A DNA stretch of 64,000 nucleotides from Shewanella sp. AS1 (GTDB lineage: Bacteria; Pseudomonadota; Gammaproteobacteria; Enterobacterales; Shewanellaceae). Below the pieces are notes generated by a model, which searched no databases, was not told the DNA's origin, and saw nothing but the letters and a program-made list of their open reading frames with translations. The stretch lies in NCBI RefSeq assembly GCF_021412565.1, contig NZ_JAKCLJ010000001.1, positions 310,001 through 374,000 on the forward strand, given 5' to 3'. The first letter of the stretch is position 1; the number at the start of each line of letters is the position of its first letter. Below, piece after piece: positions 26,628-38,519 of the stretch. Made by a program: the position numbers and the translations under genes.

Positions 26628-26650
26628 AATAAAGGGGCGCATTGCGCCCC
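26628..26650 (-). terminator. Terminator of the POT transporter gene
   Basis: GGGGCGC-ATT-GCGCCCC hairpin (26634-26650). On the minus strand it is followed by TTTATTAA, giving a short U-tract, 27 bases after the stop codon. Confidence 0.75.
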
Positions 26651-26676
26651 AATTAATCTAGCTTATCGTGCAAACA

Positions 26677-28212
26677 CTATTGTGCACGTTGCAGTTTCAG
26701 TAGCCACTTACCATAGATAAAAATCCCCACAGCAGAGATGGTGCCTATGGCGGCAATAATGTACCAGGCCATGCCGATATTGTGGGTGTTGTATAGCAAG
26801 GTAGTGAGCGCCTCTGGGGTTTCACCGGTATAGCTGACCAAGGTCTTAAAGGCTTCGCCTTGGGGAATAGCGGCAACATCGGCTGCGTTCATGCCACGCT
26901 GGGCCAGTAGTTCCAGTGAGAAGATCTCTTTAGAAGCAAATATTTCATAGAGTTTAGGCCCGAAGTAACCCTCTAAGCCCCAGCCTATCCCCTGGGGCAG
27001 CATCACAAAGCCCAGGTACATGGCTTTCTTGCCTTTGGGGGCGATATTGCCCATAAACTCATTCTTCTTCGGGCTGATCATCATCTCGCCGAAAGAGAAC
27101 ATGGCAATGGCCAGCACTATCATCCAGGCGGCGTTGGTGGCACCGATAAACACGAAGGCCAGAATACTTAGCAGACAGCCGCCCAGCATAGCCGTAGTGA
27201 TGCGGTATTTGGCGGTCAGGGCAGCCACTAAGAAACAGCTGGTCATGATCATACCGGCGTTAAGGTTGAGCATGCCTTCTGGCATCACCTTGGTGCCTGT
27301 GTTATCCAGCCCTAACCAGAACTGTAAGATGCCACTGTCTGTGCCTTCGCTGCCAAACAGACTGGTGACGATCACACTGGTATCGACCCACTCGGCAATA
27401 TGAATAGGCAATACATCGAACAGGGCGTTAAACAGGAACCAGAAGCCAGCGAACACCAGCATGTAGTAGATGACCACAGGCTTTTTCAGCTCATGCCAGG
27501 CATCCTTCCACAGGGCTTCTTGTTTAATCTCACCACTTTTAATCTTGCGGTTGCGCTCCATGCGCTCCTCTTTGCCTGGCTCTTTGTAAGCCAGCAGGAA
27601 CAGGAAGTTAAGTGAGATGATGGCGGCGCAGGCGTAGAACACATTGTCCCAAGAGAGCTGGCGCATATGCACGGCGACCAGTGGGCCGAGGAAACCACCA
27701 ATGTTAACTACCTGATAGAAGATCCCCCAGGCCATGGAGGTGTTTTGTCTGCCGGTGGATAATACCAGCGTCCCCTGGATCCCAGGTTTAAATATCCCGG
27801 TACCTGCAGCCAGTAAGATGGCGCCGATGAGGAATCCCCAGAAATCGGGGAAGAAGGCCATCACCAGATAACCAGAGATCTTAATTAATGTCGAGGCGAA
27901 GATGGTCTCTTTGTAGCCGACACGATCTGAGATACCGCCGGTAAAGACAGGAATAAAGGTTTGCATCAGAGCCCAGATGGAGATGATCACACCGTAATCG
28001 TGCAGGCTGATCCCCAGACCACCCTCTGAGACGGGCGCCTTGGCGTAGAGGCCGGCACTGGCTTTTACCCCATAGTAGGCGATACGCTCAACCAGCTCCA
28101 TGCCGCCGACTATCCAGAAAATGTAACTTAAGCTGGCAATGGAGGCCCACATGCCCAGCTGCTTCACTTCCCGCAGATCATTGTCTGCGTAAGCATCTTT
28201 GGTATCGCTCAT
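26677..28212 (-). CDS. POT/PTR2-family proton-coupled peptide transporter
   Basis: A 511-residue polytopic MFS protein with about twelve to fourteen hydrophobic segments. The N-terminal helix contains ELVERIAYYG, which fits the ExxER...YYG proton-coupling motif of POT (PTR2) di/tripeptide symporters. GTGIFKPGIQGTL in TM4-TM5 is a PTR2-type signature. It is somewhat diverged from E. coli DtpA, and a basic cytoplasmic loop lies near residues 210-240. Likely role: uptake of small peptides across the inner membrane. It is a single-gene unit with its own terminator, divergent from nothing on the plus strand. Confidence 0.82.
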   Translation of the reverse strand: MSDTKDAYADNDLREVKQLGMWASIASLSYIFWIVGGMELVERIAYYGVKASAGLYAKAPVSEGGLGISLHDYGVIISIWALMQTFIPVFTGGISDRVGYKETIFASTLIKISGYLVMAFFPDFWGFLIGAILLAAGTGIFKPGIQGTLVLSTGRQNTSMAWGIFYQVVNIGGFLGPLVAVHMRQLSWDNVFYACAAIISLNFLFLLAYKEPGKEERMERNRKIKSGEIKQEALWKDAWHELKKPVVIYYMLVFAGFWFLFNALFDVLPIHIAEWVDTSVIVTSLFGSEGTDSGILQFWLGLDNTGTKVMPEGMLNLNAGMIMTSCFLVAALTAKYRITTAMLGGCLLSILAFVFIGATNAAWMIVLAIAMFSFGEMMISPKKNEFMGNIAPKGKKAMYLGFVMLPQGIGWGLEGYFGPKLYEIFASKEIFSLELLAQRGMNAADVAAIPQGEAFKTLVSYTGETPEALTTLLYNTHNIGMAWYIIAAIGTISAVGIFIYGKWLLKLQRAQ

Positions 28213-28301
28213 ATGCTTCCTTTGTTTTTGTTATTTTATTGATGTTAATTTTCGACAGCACACTTTACCTAAATTTCGCCTTAAAGACCAAAAATCAACA
28301 T

Positions 28302-28341
28302 AAAAAAAGCCGACAGAGGTCAGATCCTGTCGGCTTTTTTT
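28302..28341. terminator. Bidirectional terminator downstream of the SEC-C gene
   Basis: AAAAAAAGCCGACAG / CTGTCGGCTTTTTTT with a ten-base loop. It closes the minus-strand SEC-C gene 20 bases beyond its stop codon. Confidence 0.88.
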
Positions 28342-28361
28342 CCGTTGATTTGCCTGAGCGA

Positions 28362-28700
28362 TTAGGCGCCGCAGCACTTCTTATATTTGCTGCCGCTACC
28401 GCAGGGGCAAGGTTCGTTACGATTAGGCTTCGCTTCAAAGGTGGTCGTCTTAGGTTTATTCAGCAACCCAGTTAACGCCTTGATATTCTCTTCACCTTGA
28501 GTATCGACCTGGATGACGGCAACCAGTTTATGTTCAGCGACAATCGCTTCGATCTCCTGTTTTCGCTCCTCGCTGGTGACTGTGAGTGTTAAAGGGGAGG
28601 CGGCGCTGCCGGGCTTAGTGGCGCGTTTTGTGTTATAGCCGCTTTCACCGTAGGCGGGTTTTGGGGTTCTGCGGCCTTTGAAGAAAAATTTATCCGACAT
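28362..28700 (-). CDS. SEC-C metal-binding motif protein (PBPRA1643 type)
   Basis: A 112-residue soluble protein. The C-terminus carries the SEC-C zinc knuckle [16 protein letters not shown], also found at the SecA C-terminus, where it coordinates zinc with CxC and CC/CH. The N-terminal part ([26 protein letters not shown]) matches the small gammaproteobacterial family called PBPRA1643 SWIM/SEC-C protein. The middle is a small alpha-beta domain ([17 protein letters not shown]). Function unknown; zinc binding is inferred from the motif. Confidence 0.87.
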   Translation of the reverse strand: MSDKFFFKGRRTPKPAYGESGYNTKRATKPGSAASPLTLTVTSEERKQEIEAIVAEHKLVAVIQVDTQGEENIKALTGLLNKPKTTTFEAKPNRNEPCPCGSGSKYKKCCGA

Positions 28701-28821
28701 GAGTTTGCTCTGTTAGGCGAATGCTTCGCATTGAAATTATCTGAGCTTATACAGTAAAAATGGCTTTTGAGATATCTGGGATGAAAAATAAATTTTCCCC
28801 TAAGCCGCAAGAGGCTCAGCC

Positions 28822-28853
28822 AATAAAAAAGGCAGTCAAAAATGACTGCCTTT
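28822..28853 (-). terminator. Intrinsic terminator of the valS-side transcript
   Basis: AAAGGCAGTC / GACTGCCTTT stem (28828-28853, six-base loop). On the minus strand TTTTTTATT follows, so it ends transcription from valS. It lies more than 100 bases beyond the valS stop codon, on the far side of a heptamer repeat array. Confidence 0.82.
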
Positions 28854-28870
28854 GAATTGGGGGCTGAGTT

Positions 28871-28960
28871 ACGAGCTGCGGGCTACGAGTCGCGGGCTAC
28901 GAGCTACGAGCCACGAGCTAAGAGCTAAGAGCCACGAGCTACGAGCTGCGAGCTAAGAGT

Positions 28961-28961
<1 letters not shown>
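28871..28961. repeat. Heptamer tandem array (13 units) abutting the valS stop codon
   Basis: Thirteen contiguous 7-bp units follow the consensus (A/G)(C/A)G(A/G)GC(T/C). ACGAGCT is the commonest, with variants GCGGGCT, AAGAGCT, ACGAGCC and AAGAGTC. The array ends on the first base of the valS stop codon (minus strand) and separates the gene from its terminator. Confidence 0.93.
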
Positions 28962-31840
<2,879 letters not shown>

Positions 31841-31878
31841 AGGAGCGTGTGCTTCTCAAACTAAATTAATTAATTGGG

Positions 31879-32322
31879 TTACGCGTTCTGGGTCGTCAGG
31901 GCGATCCCTAATTCCCGATACTGGCGATAACGCTCGCGGGCGCTCGCCTTCTTAGCCGTATCGTTGGCAACGAAGTCGATAATCTGGTCAAAGTTTACCG
32001 CAAATTGCGGCGCTTGATCGGCAAGATTGATCAGTAGTTGTCTTTTTTTGTTCGGGCCGAGCTTATCAAAACCTATCTCGACCGGGGCGCCGCCCGCTGG
32101 CCCTTCACCCTTGAGGTTATGGGGCACAAATGCTGTGGGCTCAAATTGCCATAAAATCTCGTCAACCTCATAGGCCTGCTGCTTATCCTGACAGTGGACA
32201 TAGACCCCTTGCTGCGCAGTAAATGCCTGCTGAGCGATGCGGCAGGCCAGATGATAATGCGCATCCTGGCTGCTGGCTGTGTTAGCCGCGTCTGGCATCA
32301 GGTAAAACAGGGCGTTAGGCAT
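31879..32322 (-). CDS. holC: DNA polymerase III chi subunit
   Basis: A 147-residue chi subunit of the clamp loader, which links the replisome to SSB. Family segments are YHLACRIAQQAF, VHCQDKQQAYEVDEILW and FVPHNLKGEGPAGGAPVEI. The start MPNALFYL is chosen over one 72 bases upstream because TGGAG lies seven bases before it, the product then has the size of E. coli HolC, and the N-terminus matches. It is upstream of valS; in many genomes pepA precedes it, but here a TPR gene lies between pepA and holC. Confidence 0.95.
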   Translation of the reverse strand: MPNALFYLMPDAANTASSQDAHYHLACRIAQQAFTAQQGVYVHCQDKQQAYEVDEILWQFEPTAFVPHNLKGEGPAGGAPVEIGFDKLGPNKKRQLLINLADQAPQFAVNFDQIIDFVANDTAKKASARERYRQYRELGIALTTQNA

Positions 32323-32662
32323 TGTCTGACTCCATTTCGCTGCATCTGGCTTAAAGATTGACCGAACAGGAGATTTTACACCTAAAAGGGGCAAGTAAAC
32401 CAGAGGTTAGGGCAGGTGTCTCAACACAAATTGTGCAATAAGTGGATTTTGTCGCCTCAGACTAAGTGAGATGACAAACTTAGCTCGTCCGGAAATGTCC
32501 CTCCTGCACCAGTGCTGTGTAGTTCATTATTTGGATTTGATTGCACCCAATAGGCTTATCAGTAGGCTTGGGGGGCGGTACGACCAGAGTGTCTGCAGGC
32601 TTTTGGCCCTTGGCGACAGGACGTCGCCCTCGAGCATATTGGGAGAGATTCGCGCGAGTAGG
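32323..32662. other. 340-base intergenic region upstream of holC with no supported gene
   Basis: It contains the leader of holC and the 3' flank of the TPR gene. A 71-codon plus-strand frame spans much of it but overlaps the end of the TPR gene and has an unconvincing composition. A short GCGAC-AGGAC-GTCGC hairpin is visible near 32610. I see no clear terminator. Confidence 0.5.
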
Positions 32663-33571
32663 CTAACTTTCCCCTGTGGAAATTAAGATTTCAAATCTGG
32701 GGTTTTCTCTGAGATTGGCAAAGTCGGCTTCGTTGGCGGCGACCTCTTTAAAGGAGACGCTGTTTTCTATGGCCTGTTCTAAGTCAGACAATGCCAGATC
32801 TTCCTTGCCTAAACAGGCATAGGCGCAGGCGCGCTGGTAGAGGGCGTGGGCGTTGTTGCCATCCACTTCCAAGACCCGGTTACACAGGCTCAGCGCCCAG
32901 TTAAACTCGCGCATCTCCATGGCGGCATCGGCCTTGTAGGTCATGGCCTCGAGATCGCCGGGGCGAATATTGAGGATCTCGTTATAGACGGCAATCTTCT
33001 GCTCCGGGGTCTGGGCGCTCTGGGCATGCAGCCAGAGGGTGTGGATCTCGTTGATGATCTCGATCTCGCGGTTGTTCTTGGTGATGATACGGCTCTTACG
33101 TTTAAGGTCGTGTTCCAGCTCCTTAAACTTCTGTTCGTAATGTTCTGTGATGCTTTGCAGCTGCTCGGCGGCGAGCTTGGCGGTATTGGTTTTGATCTCA
33201 CGCAGCGACTGCCAGCCGATAAAGGCGATAAGGGAGGCGACCCCAGCTATGATATAGAAGAAATAGGTGACTGTGACATTAGCATAGTTGAGGGATTTAT
33301 CGGCCACGGCCAGCTCGCGGTCGGTGATCTCCACAGTCAGGCGGCGCTCTAAATCTTGCTGATCGGTGCGTAGCGCCTTGAGCTCATCGAGTATATAACG
33401 CTCAATCAGCGGCCGGTCGAGTATGGGCGTCTGAGAGTGAGCCTGAGGCTCGCTTACAGTTTGAGCTAGCACAGGCTCGTCTTTGAGCCCTTTGGTATCA
33501 TTTTGTGCAAAGGCGTGGACAGGTAGATTAAGTAGGATGAGTGCAATAAGCGCAGCGTATAGTCGTAACAT
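32663..33571 (-). CDS. Membrane-anchored coiled-coil TPR protein
   Basis: A 302-residue protein not assigned to a named gene. The start at MLRLYAALIAL is supported by GAAGGAA six bases upstream. A signal peptide spans residues 1-22 (ends AFA). One transmembrane segment follows near 105-130 (FFYIIAGVASLIAFIGW), then a charged coiled coil (LAAEQLQSITEHYEQKFKELE) and at least two TPR units (from about 195 on; ALYQRACAYACLGKEDLALSDLEQAI). The N-terminal region would be periplasmic and the TPRs cytoplasmic. TPRs indicate a protein-binding role. It sits between pepA and holC-valS, interrupting the commonly seen pepA-holC-valS order. Confidence 0.82.
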   Translation of the reverse strand: MLRLYAALIALILLNLPVHAFAQNDTKGLKDEPVLAQTVSEPQAHSQTPILDRPLIERYILDELKALRTDQQDLERRLTVEITDRELAVADKSLNYANVTVTYFFYIIAGVASLIAFIGWQSLREIKTNTAKLAAEQLQSITEHYEQKFKELEHDLKRKSRIITKNNREIEIINEIHTLWLHAQSAQTPEQKIAVYNEILNIRPGDLEAMTYKADAAMEMREFNWALSLCNRVLEVDGNNAHALYQRACAYACLGKEDLALSDLEQAIENSVSFKEVAANEADFANLRENPRFEILISTGES

Positions 33572-33761
33572 CTGAGTTCCTTCATTGACCAAGTGCATCT
33601 GTCTGCAGACAAATAAAGTGCTTACACCCTAGCAAGATAACTTAGATGATGCCAACCATTAGGCCCGATTCCCTGAAATCATGGTCATTCCATTCGCAGT
33701 AAGGTTCGCTTTGCAAGATTGAGGTTGGCAAGACTGCGGTTTGCAAGCTTGCGGGCGGCTA

Positions 33762-33869
33762 GGGCAATAAAAAGGACAATAAAACGGGCAATAAAACGGG
33801 CAATAAAACGGGCAATAAAACCGGCAAAAAAAGCGGCAATAAAAAAGGCAATAAAAAAGGCGATAACCC
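33762..33869. repeat. 12-bp tandem array, nine units, merging into the pepA terminator
   Basis: Nine contiguous 12-bp units have the consensus GGGCAATAAAAC; exact copies are at 33786-33821 and variants flank them. The last two units (AGGCAATAAAAA, AGGCGATAACCC) are the U-tract and one stem arm of the pepA terminator. Confidence 0.93.
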
Positions 33870-33897
33870 TTTACTCAAGATAGGGGTTATCGCCTTT
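33845..33897 (-). terminator. Terminator of pepA
   Basis: Stem AAAGGCGATAACCC (33856-33869) pairs with GGGTTATCGCCTTT (33884-33897) around a 14-base loop. On the minus strand the stem is followed by TTTTTTATT. It lies 25 bases beyond the pepA stop codon. Confidence 0.88.
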
Positions 33898-33921
33898 ACT
33901 GTTTATGCTGTGGAGCTTAGC

Positions 33922-35430
33922 TTATTCGCCTTGCTCAACCCCTGCACGGTTGATCAGGAACTGAGTCAACAAAGGAACGGGGCGACCCGTTGAGCCTTTG
34001 TTTGCGCCGCTGTTCCAAGCGGTACCGGCAACATCGATGTGAGCCCAGTTGTACTTCTTGGTAAAGCGAGACAGGAAGCAGGCCGCTGTGATCGCACCGG
34101 CTGGACGACCACCTAAGTTGGTCATATCAGCAAATGGGCTTTCTAAATGCTCTTGGTACTCATCCCACAGTGGCATGCGCCAGGCGCGGTCGCCGCTCTG
34201 TTCACCGGCATTGAGTAACTCATGGGCCAGTGGGTTGTGTGAGGAGAACAGACCCGAGGCGTGTTTACCTAAGGCGATAACACAGGCGCCGGTCAGGGTG
34301 GCGGTATCGACAACCACTTCTGGATCGAAACGCTCAACATAGGTCAGCACATCACACAGTACCAGACGACCTTCGGCATCAGTGTTTAATACTTCAACGG
34401 TCTGGCCCGACATAGTGGTCAGGATATCCCCAGGACGGTAAGCGTTACTCGATGGCATGTTTTCACAGCCCGCCAGAATGCCAACCACATTGATGGGCAG
34501 TCCCAGTTCACACAGGGCCTTCATCGCGCCGATAACACCGGCTGCGCCGCCCATGTCGTATTTCATCTCATCCATGGCTTCGCCTGGCTTGAGTGAGATA
34601 CCGCCTGAGTCGAACGTCAGACCCTTACCGACTAAGACGATAGGCTTTTCGGTGCTGTCGATGGCGCCCTTGTATTCCATCACTGTCATGATGGACTCGT
34701 TGTGGCTACCACGGCCGACCGCAAGGTATGAGTTCATGCCCAGCTTAGCCATCTGCTCTTCGCCGACAGTGGTTACGGTCAGCTTGTCAAAAGTTTCGGA
34801 GAGCTGGCGTGCCTGAGAGGCCAGATAAGCAGGATTGCAGATGTTAGGTGGCATGTTGGCCACGTCGCGGCATAAATGGGTCCCGCTGGAAACGGCCATA
34901 CCGTGTTCGATGGCACGCTCACCCACAGTCAGTTCGCGGCGAGTCGATACGTTAAATACCAGTTTGCGCAGCGGACGACGGGTTTCACCCTTACGGGTCT
35001 TGAGTGTATCGAAGGTGTAGAGACTGTTTTGGGTGGTTTCTACCGCTTCACGCACTTTCCAATAGGTGTCGCGGCCCTTAACATGCAGCTCGGTCAGGAA
35101 ACAGACAGCTTCCATTGAACCGGTTTCATTTAAGGTGTTGATGGTTTTTTTGATGATCTGTTTGTATTGGCGCTCATCGAGTTCACGCTCTTTACCACAA
35201 CCGACAAGAAGGACGCGCTCGCTTAGCACATTGGGTACATGATGCAGAAGTAGCATCTGACCCGATTTTCCTTCTAAATCGCCACGGCGTAACAGGTTGC
35301 TTATGTAGCCTTCACTGATTTTATCCAGTTGCTCGGCAATCCCAGAGAGGCGTCTAGGTTCGTAGACACCAACGACAATACAGGCCGAACGTTGTTTTTC
35401 CGGGCTGCCGCTCTTTACGCTAAACTCCAT
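33922..35430 (-). CDS. pepA: Leucyl aminopeptidase (M17), PepA
   Basis: A 502-residue two-zinc M17 aminopeptidase that removes N-terminal residues from peptides in the cytosol. E. coli PepA also binds DNA in Xer recombination and carAB control. The signature [22 protein letters not shown] and the metal region [11 protein letters not shown] are intact. The ATG at 35430 is chosen because AGGAGAGCTC precedes it directly, and the product [12 protein letters not shown] matches relatives. It is divergent from lptF-lptG, the conserved arrangement. Confidence 0.97.
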   Translation of the reverse strand: MEFSVKSGSPEKQRSACIVVGVYEPRRLSGIAEQLDKISEGYISNLLRRGDLEGKSGQMLLLHHVPNVLSERVLLVGCGKERELDERQYKQIIKKTINTLNETGSMEAVCFLTELHVKGRDTYWKVREAVETTQNSLYTFDTLKTRKGETRRPLRKLVFNVSTRRELTVGERAIEHGMAVSSGTHLCRDVANMPPNICNPAYLASQARQLSETFDKLTVTTVGEEQMAKLGMNSYLAVGRGSHNESIMTVMEYKGAIDSTEKPIVLVGKGLTFDSGGISLKPGEAMDEMKYDMGGAAGVIGAMKALCELGLPINVVGILAGCENMPSSNAYRPGDILTTMSGQTVEVLNTDAEGRLVLCDVLTYVERFDPEVVVDTATLTGACVIALGKHASGLFSSHNPLAHELLNAGEQSGDRAWRMPLWDEYQEHLESPFADMTNLGGRPAGAITAACFLSRFTKKYNWAHIDVAGTAWNSGANKGSTGRPVPLLTQFLINRAGVEQGE

Positions 35431-35653
35431 GAGCTCTCCTAGATTATTTAAAGACAAATTTTATTATTTATTAGATAATGTCTGCTTGTGTCCGAAATGG
35501 ACCTAAAATGGGTACACCAAATGTCATTTTTTTCCGGTGTTTATTTGCCAATTTTAGCCAATGCTGGCCACAAAAACTACCAAAAGTAGACAGTCTACAG
35601 GAAATGTAGGCTGATACCAGCATAAATATAAGTTTAGGGACTGAATCCTACCC

Positions 35654-36763
35654 GTGATTGTATTTAGATACTTGATTAGAGAAGTTTTAAAAGCCCAGAT
35701 GGCGGTGCTTTTAGTCTTACTAACAATTTTTATCAGCCAGCATTTTGTTCGGGTGTTGGCCGATGCCTCTGATGGTGAATTTCCTGCCTCATTAGTGTTG
35801 ACTCTGCTAGGGCTTAATCTGCCCTATCTTGCTGTATTAGTTGTACCTTTAAGTCTATTTCTCGGCATTCTGGTGGCCCATGGGCGCATGTATGCCGAGA
35901 GTGAGATGGTGGTGTTTCATGGTGTGGGGATCAGCGAGTGGTATATCACACGTGTGACCCTGTTACTGGCCGTCGCTAATATGTTGTTTACCGGTTTTCT
36001 GTCGATTTATGTGACTCCCTGGGCTGAAGAGACACAAAATCGTGTTTTAGAGAAAGCGCAATCGGAGGCGGGATTGGCAGCCCTGACTCAGGGACGCTTC
36101 CAGACCAGCCCTAACGGCAGAGCCGTGTTATTTGTCGAACGCATTGGCCGTGACGGTAAGTTAGATAAGGTGTTTGTGGCGCAACTGCCGGACCCGAACG
36201 ATGCCTCCGGGCAGGCCAATATCGTGGTGGCTCAGGGGGGCAAAGTCGTCGAAGATGAAACCGGCGCCCAGCGCTTAGAACTTCATGATGGTATTCAGTA
36301 TCAAAGTACCTCGAAACGTCTGGATTATCAGGTTGCGGATTTTGACGGTTATGAGATGCAGATTAAGGAGCAGGAGGTGGATCAGCGCAGACGTAAATTA
36401 TCGGCGCTTCCCATAGATGAACTACTGCGAACCCCAGGGGCTGAGGCCGTCGCCGAATTCCATTGGCGACTGGCAATACCGATCGCCATCCTGTTTATGA
36501 CCATGATCGCCGTGCCTATGTCGCGGGTCAATGTGCGTCAGGGTAAGTTTGCCAAGATGTTCCCGGCCATTCTGCTTTATCTCGGGTATTTCGGTCTGAT
36601 GATAGCCGGGCGTAAGGCGCTGGAAGATGAGGTGATTCCTGCTTATTTAGGCATGTGGTGGATCCACCTATCGGCCTTTTTCCTGGCCTTTTTACTGCTA
36701 GGGAAAGAGCGCCCAACCGGGGTGAAGTTGTTTGGCTTACTTAAGCGTTCGAGGGCGGCATAA
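35654..36763 (+). CDS. lptF: LPS export ABC permease LptF
   Basis: A 369-residue YjgP/YjgQ-family permease of the LptB2FG complex that extracts LPS from the inner membrane. It has six transmembrane segments, three N-terminal and three C-terminal, with a periplasmic beta-jellyroll in between (about 130-260). The start is GTG (product MIVFRYLIREVLKAQ), with no strong Shine-Dalgarno sequence. It is divergent from pepA and overlaps lptG by one base (TAATG). Confidence 0.96.
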   Translation: MIVFRYLIREVLKAQMAVLLVLLTIFISQHFVRVLADASDGEFPASLVLTLLGLNLPYLAVLVVPLSLFLGILVAHGRMYAESEMVVFHGVGISEWYITRVTLLLAVANMLFTGFLSIYVTPWAEETQNRVLEKAQSEAGLAALTQGRFQTSPNGRAVLFVERIGRDGKLDKVFVAQLPDPNDASGQANIVVAQGGKVVEDETGAQRLELHDGIQYQSTSKRLDYQVADFDGYEMQIKEQEVDQRRRKLSALPIDELLRTPGAEAVAEFHWRLAIPIAILFMTMIAVPMSRVNVRQGKFAKMFPAILLYLGYFGLMIAGRKALEDEVIPAYLGMWWIHLSAFFLAFLLLGKERPTGVKLFGLLKRSRAA

Positions 36764-37821
36764 TGCGGATTTTAGATTTTTATATCGCCCGTACCCTGCT
36801 GAGTTCTTCCGCGCTGTGTTTGCTGGTATTGACCGGGCTGTCCGGCATCATTAAGTGGGTGGATCAGCTGCGCCTGGTGGGGCGCGGCAGCTATAGTATG
36901 GTGGATGCCGGCATCTATGTACTGTTTTTAATCCCCCGTGATGTGGAGATGTTCTTCCCCATGGCGGTCTTGCTCGGCGCCCTGATCGGCATGGGAATGC
37001 TGGCGTCAAATTCTGAGCTGGTGGTGATGCAATCGTCTGGATTGTCGCGTTTTCAACTGACCCTGTCGGCGATGAAAACTGCCGTGCCTCTGATGCTTAT
37101 GGTGATGGCGCTTGGGGAATGGGGAGCACCTGTGGCTGAACGTCACGCTAAAGAGCTGCAGGCTGTGAAGATGTCCGGCGGGAGTCTGTTTAAGAGTGGC
37201 AGGGGGATTTGGGCAAGAGATGGCGATCTGTTCGTCAATATCGGTCAGGTGGAGAGTGCCTATAGCCTGAATAATATCAAATTGTATCAGTTCAATGAAC
37301 AGCAGAAACTGGTCAATACCATAGAGGCTAAACGTGGGGTGTATTCTAAGGATCACTGGCGGTTGCTCGATGTGCGCCAGACTCATCTTGAGGAAGATAG
37401 GGTAACCTTAAGCGATCTGACCCTTTACCGCTGGGACTCGACCCTGACACCGGACAAACTCAGTGCCGTGTCGGTAAAGCCTGAGTCCTTGTCAATCCAA
37501 GGCTTAGTGGATTATCTGGAGTACCTGAAACTGAACAATCAGGACTCAGGCCGTTATGAGCTGGCGCTGTGGCGTAAGATAATGCAACCTGTGACAGTGG
37601 CCGTGATGATGTTGGTGGCGCTCTCATTTGTGTTTGGACCGCTGCGTAGTGTGACCATGGGCGGACGCGTCCTGCTGGGTGTGGTTGCGGGTTTCAGCTT
37701 CTATATCTGTAATGAGATCTTTGGCCCCATGACCTTAGTGTATGGTATCCCGGCTTATATCGGCGCCATTTTGCCGCCAATTATCTTCAGTATTGCAGCG
37801 ATCTACTATATTCGTAAATAA
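36763..37821 (+). CDS. lptG: LPS export ABC permease LptG
   Basis: A 352-residue partner permease of LptF with the same six-helix plus jellyroll layout. The N-terminus MRILDFYIARTLL is typical. The coupling region MNQPSELVVMQSSGLS-like segment (here SNSELVVMQSSGLS at about 83-96) contacts LptB. The start codon shares an A with the lptF stop. Stop codon is followed within 30 bases by a terminator. LptB is not in this window. Confidence 0.96.
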   Translation: MRILDFYIARTLLSSSALCLLVLTGLSGIIKWVDQLRLVGRGSYSMVDAGIYVLFLIPRDVEMFFPMAVLLGALIGMGMLASNSELVVMQSSGLSRFQLTLSAMKTAVPLMLMVMALGEWGAPVAERHAKELQAVKMSGGSLFKSGRGIWARDGDLFVNIGQVESAYSLNNIKLYQFNEQQKLVNTIEAKRGVYSKDHWRLLDVRQTHLEEDRVTLSDLTLYRWDSTLTPDKLSAVSVKPESLSIQGLVDYLEYLKLNNQDSGRYELALWRKIMQPVTVAVMMLVALSFVFGPLRSVTMGGRVLLGVVAGFSFYICNEIFGPMTLVYGIPAYIGAILPPIIFSIAAIYYIRK

Positions 37822-37848
37822 CCCTATATCCGTAATGAAAGAGTTAAC

Positions 37849-37878
37849 AAACAGGCCGCTCAATTGAGTGGCCTGTTT
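37849..37878. terminator. Bidirectional terminator after lptG
   Basis: A 30-base near-perfect palindrome, AAACAGGCC...GGCCTGTTT, with one mismatched pair. A T-rich tract follows on the plus strand. It separates lptG from the convergent RDD gene. Confidence 0.82.
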
Positions 37879-37913
37879 TACTTTTAGCTTACTGTTTTTA
37901 GCTTACTTACCGC

Positions 37914-38423
37914 TTAAACTCCGTGCCAGTTACGCAGCTGGTTGGCTTCTTTGGAGAGTACTACCACCTCTGAGCGGGTCATCATATCCTGCAGGGCGAG
38001 CTTATCGCCATTAATCAGGATCCACAGGTTGCCTATGCCCAGCAGTGACCAGACAAGGCGGGCGGCGGCGGTGATCATACTCAGGCTCTGGCCGTTGGGG
38101 TGCTGGACCTTAAGCCGCCAGGCGCGCATCCCAAGTGTTTGGCCGCCATAGCTCCAGAACAGAATATAGAAAAGTGCCACACACAGGGCGATCCACAGCT
38201 GATATAGGCTTTGATAGAGAGGCGTTCCGTTGAGCAGATCAGACACATGTTCAAAACCCTCCATGGAGATCAAACCTGAGTTGGTCAGCAGGAGGAAGAG
38301 GCCAAATCCCAGGGCGCCGGCGACCATATAGACAGCAACCGCTAATAAGAGATCGTAAATAATGGCCCCCAGCCTGCGGGTAAAACTGGCCCGGGGAAAG
38401 TTGGCATGTTCATGATTAGACAT
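37914..38423 (-). CDS. RDD family inner membrane protein
   Basis: A 169-residue protein with three or four transmembrane segments. The N-terminal helix contains FTRRLGAIIYDLLLAVAVY, the Arg-plus-Asp pattern that names the RDD domain. A third helix follows in LFYILFWSYGGQTLGMRAWRLKV, which is the conserved GQTLGKR-like motif. Function is not established; some members have been linked to ion transport. It is convergent with lptG. Confidence 0.87.
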   Translation of the reverse strand: MSNHEHANFPRASFTRRLGAIIYDLLLAVAVYMVAGALGFGLFLLLTNSGLISMEGFEHVSDLLNGTPLYQSLYQLWIALCVALFYILFWSYGGQTLGMRAWRLKVQHPNGQSLSMITAAARLVWSLLGIGNLWILINGDKLALQDMMTRSEVVVLSKEANQLRNWHGV

Positions 38424-38519
38424 CGAAATTCCTACATCTTCTGGTTAAATACTGTTTTATAAGGAGAGCGACCCTTAAGTCTATTGCTCATCGCGGATAA
38501 AGCTTATCGCGGATTAAGC

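Larger units (their letters stand above)
26299..26676. other. 378-base convergent intergenic region rich in tandem repeats
   Basis: Between the cytochrome and transporter 3' ends. It contains two terminators facing in opposite senses and two unrelated tandem arrays. I see no gene in it. Confidence 0.8.
33572..33921. other. 350-base intergenic region with two adjacent tandem arrays
   Basis: Between the TPR gene start and the pepA stop codon. It holds a degenerate 15-bp threefold repeat at 33711-33754 (TTGCAAG-type units), a 12-bp array at 33762-33869 and the pepA terminator. No gene is apparent. Confidence 0.8.

Noticed and set aside
28239..28475. 78-codon plus-strand frame
   Set aside because: It runs through the SEC-C gene's terminator hairpin and the opposite strand of the SEC-C coding region; a shadow.
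32471..32686. 71-codon plus-strand frame downstream of holC's promoter region
   Set aside because: It overlaps the 3' end of the TPR gene on the other strand, has no ribosome binding site and its composition (many Arg, Ser, Leu, Cys) looks like chance.
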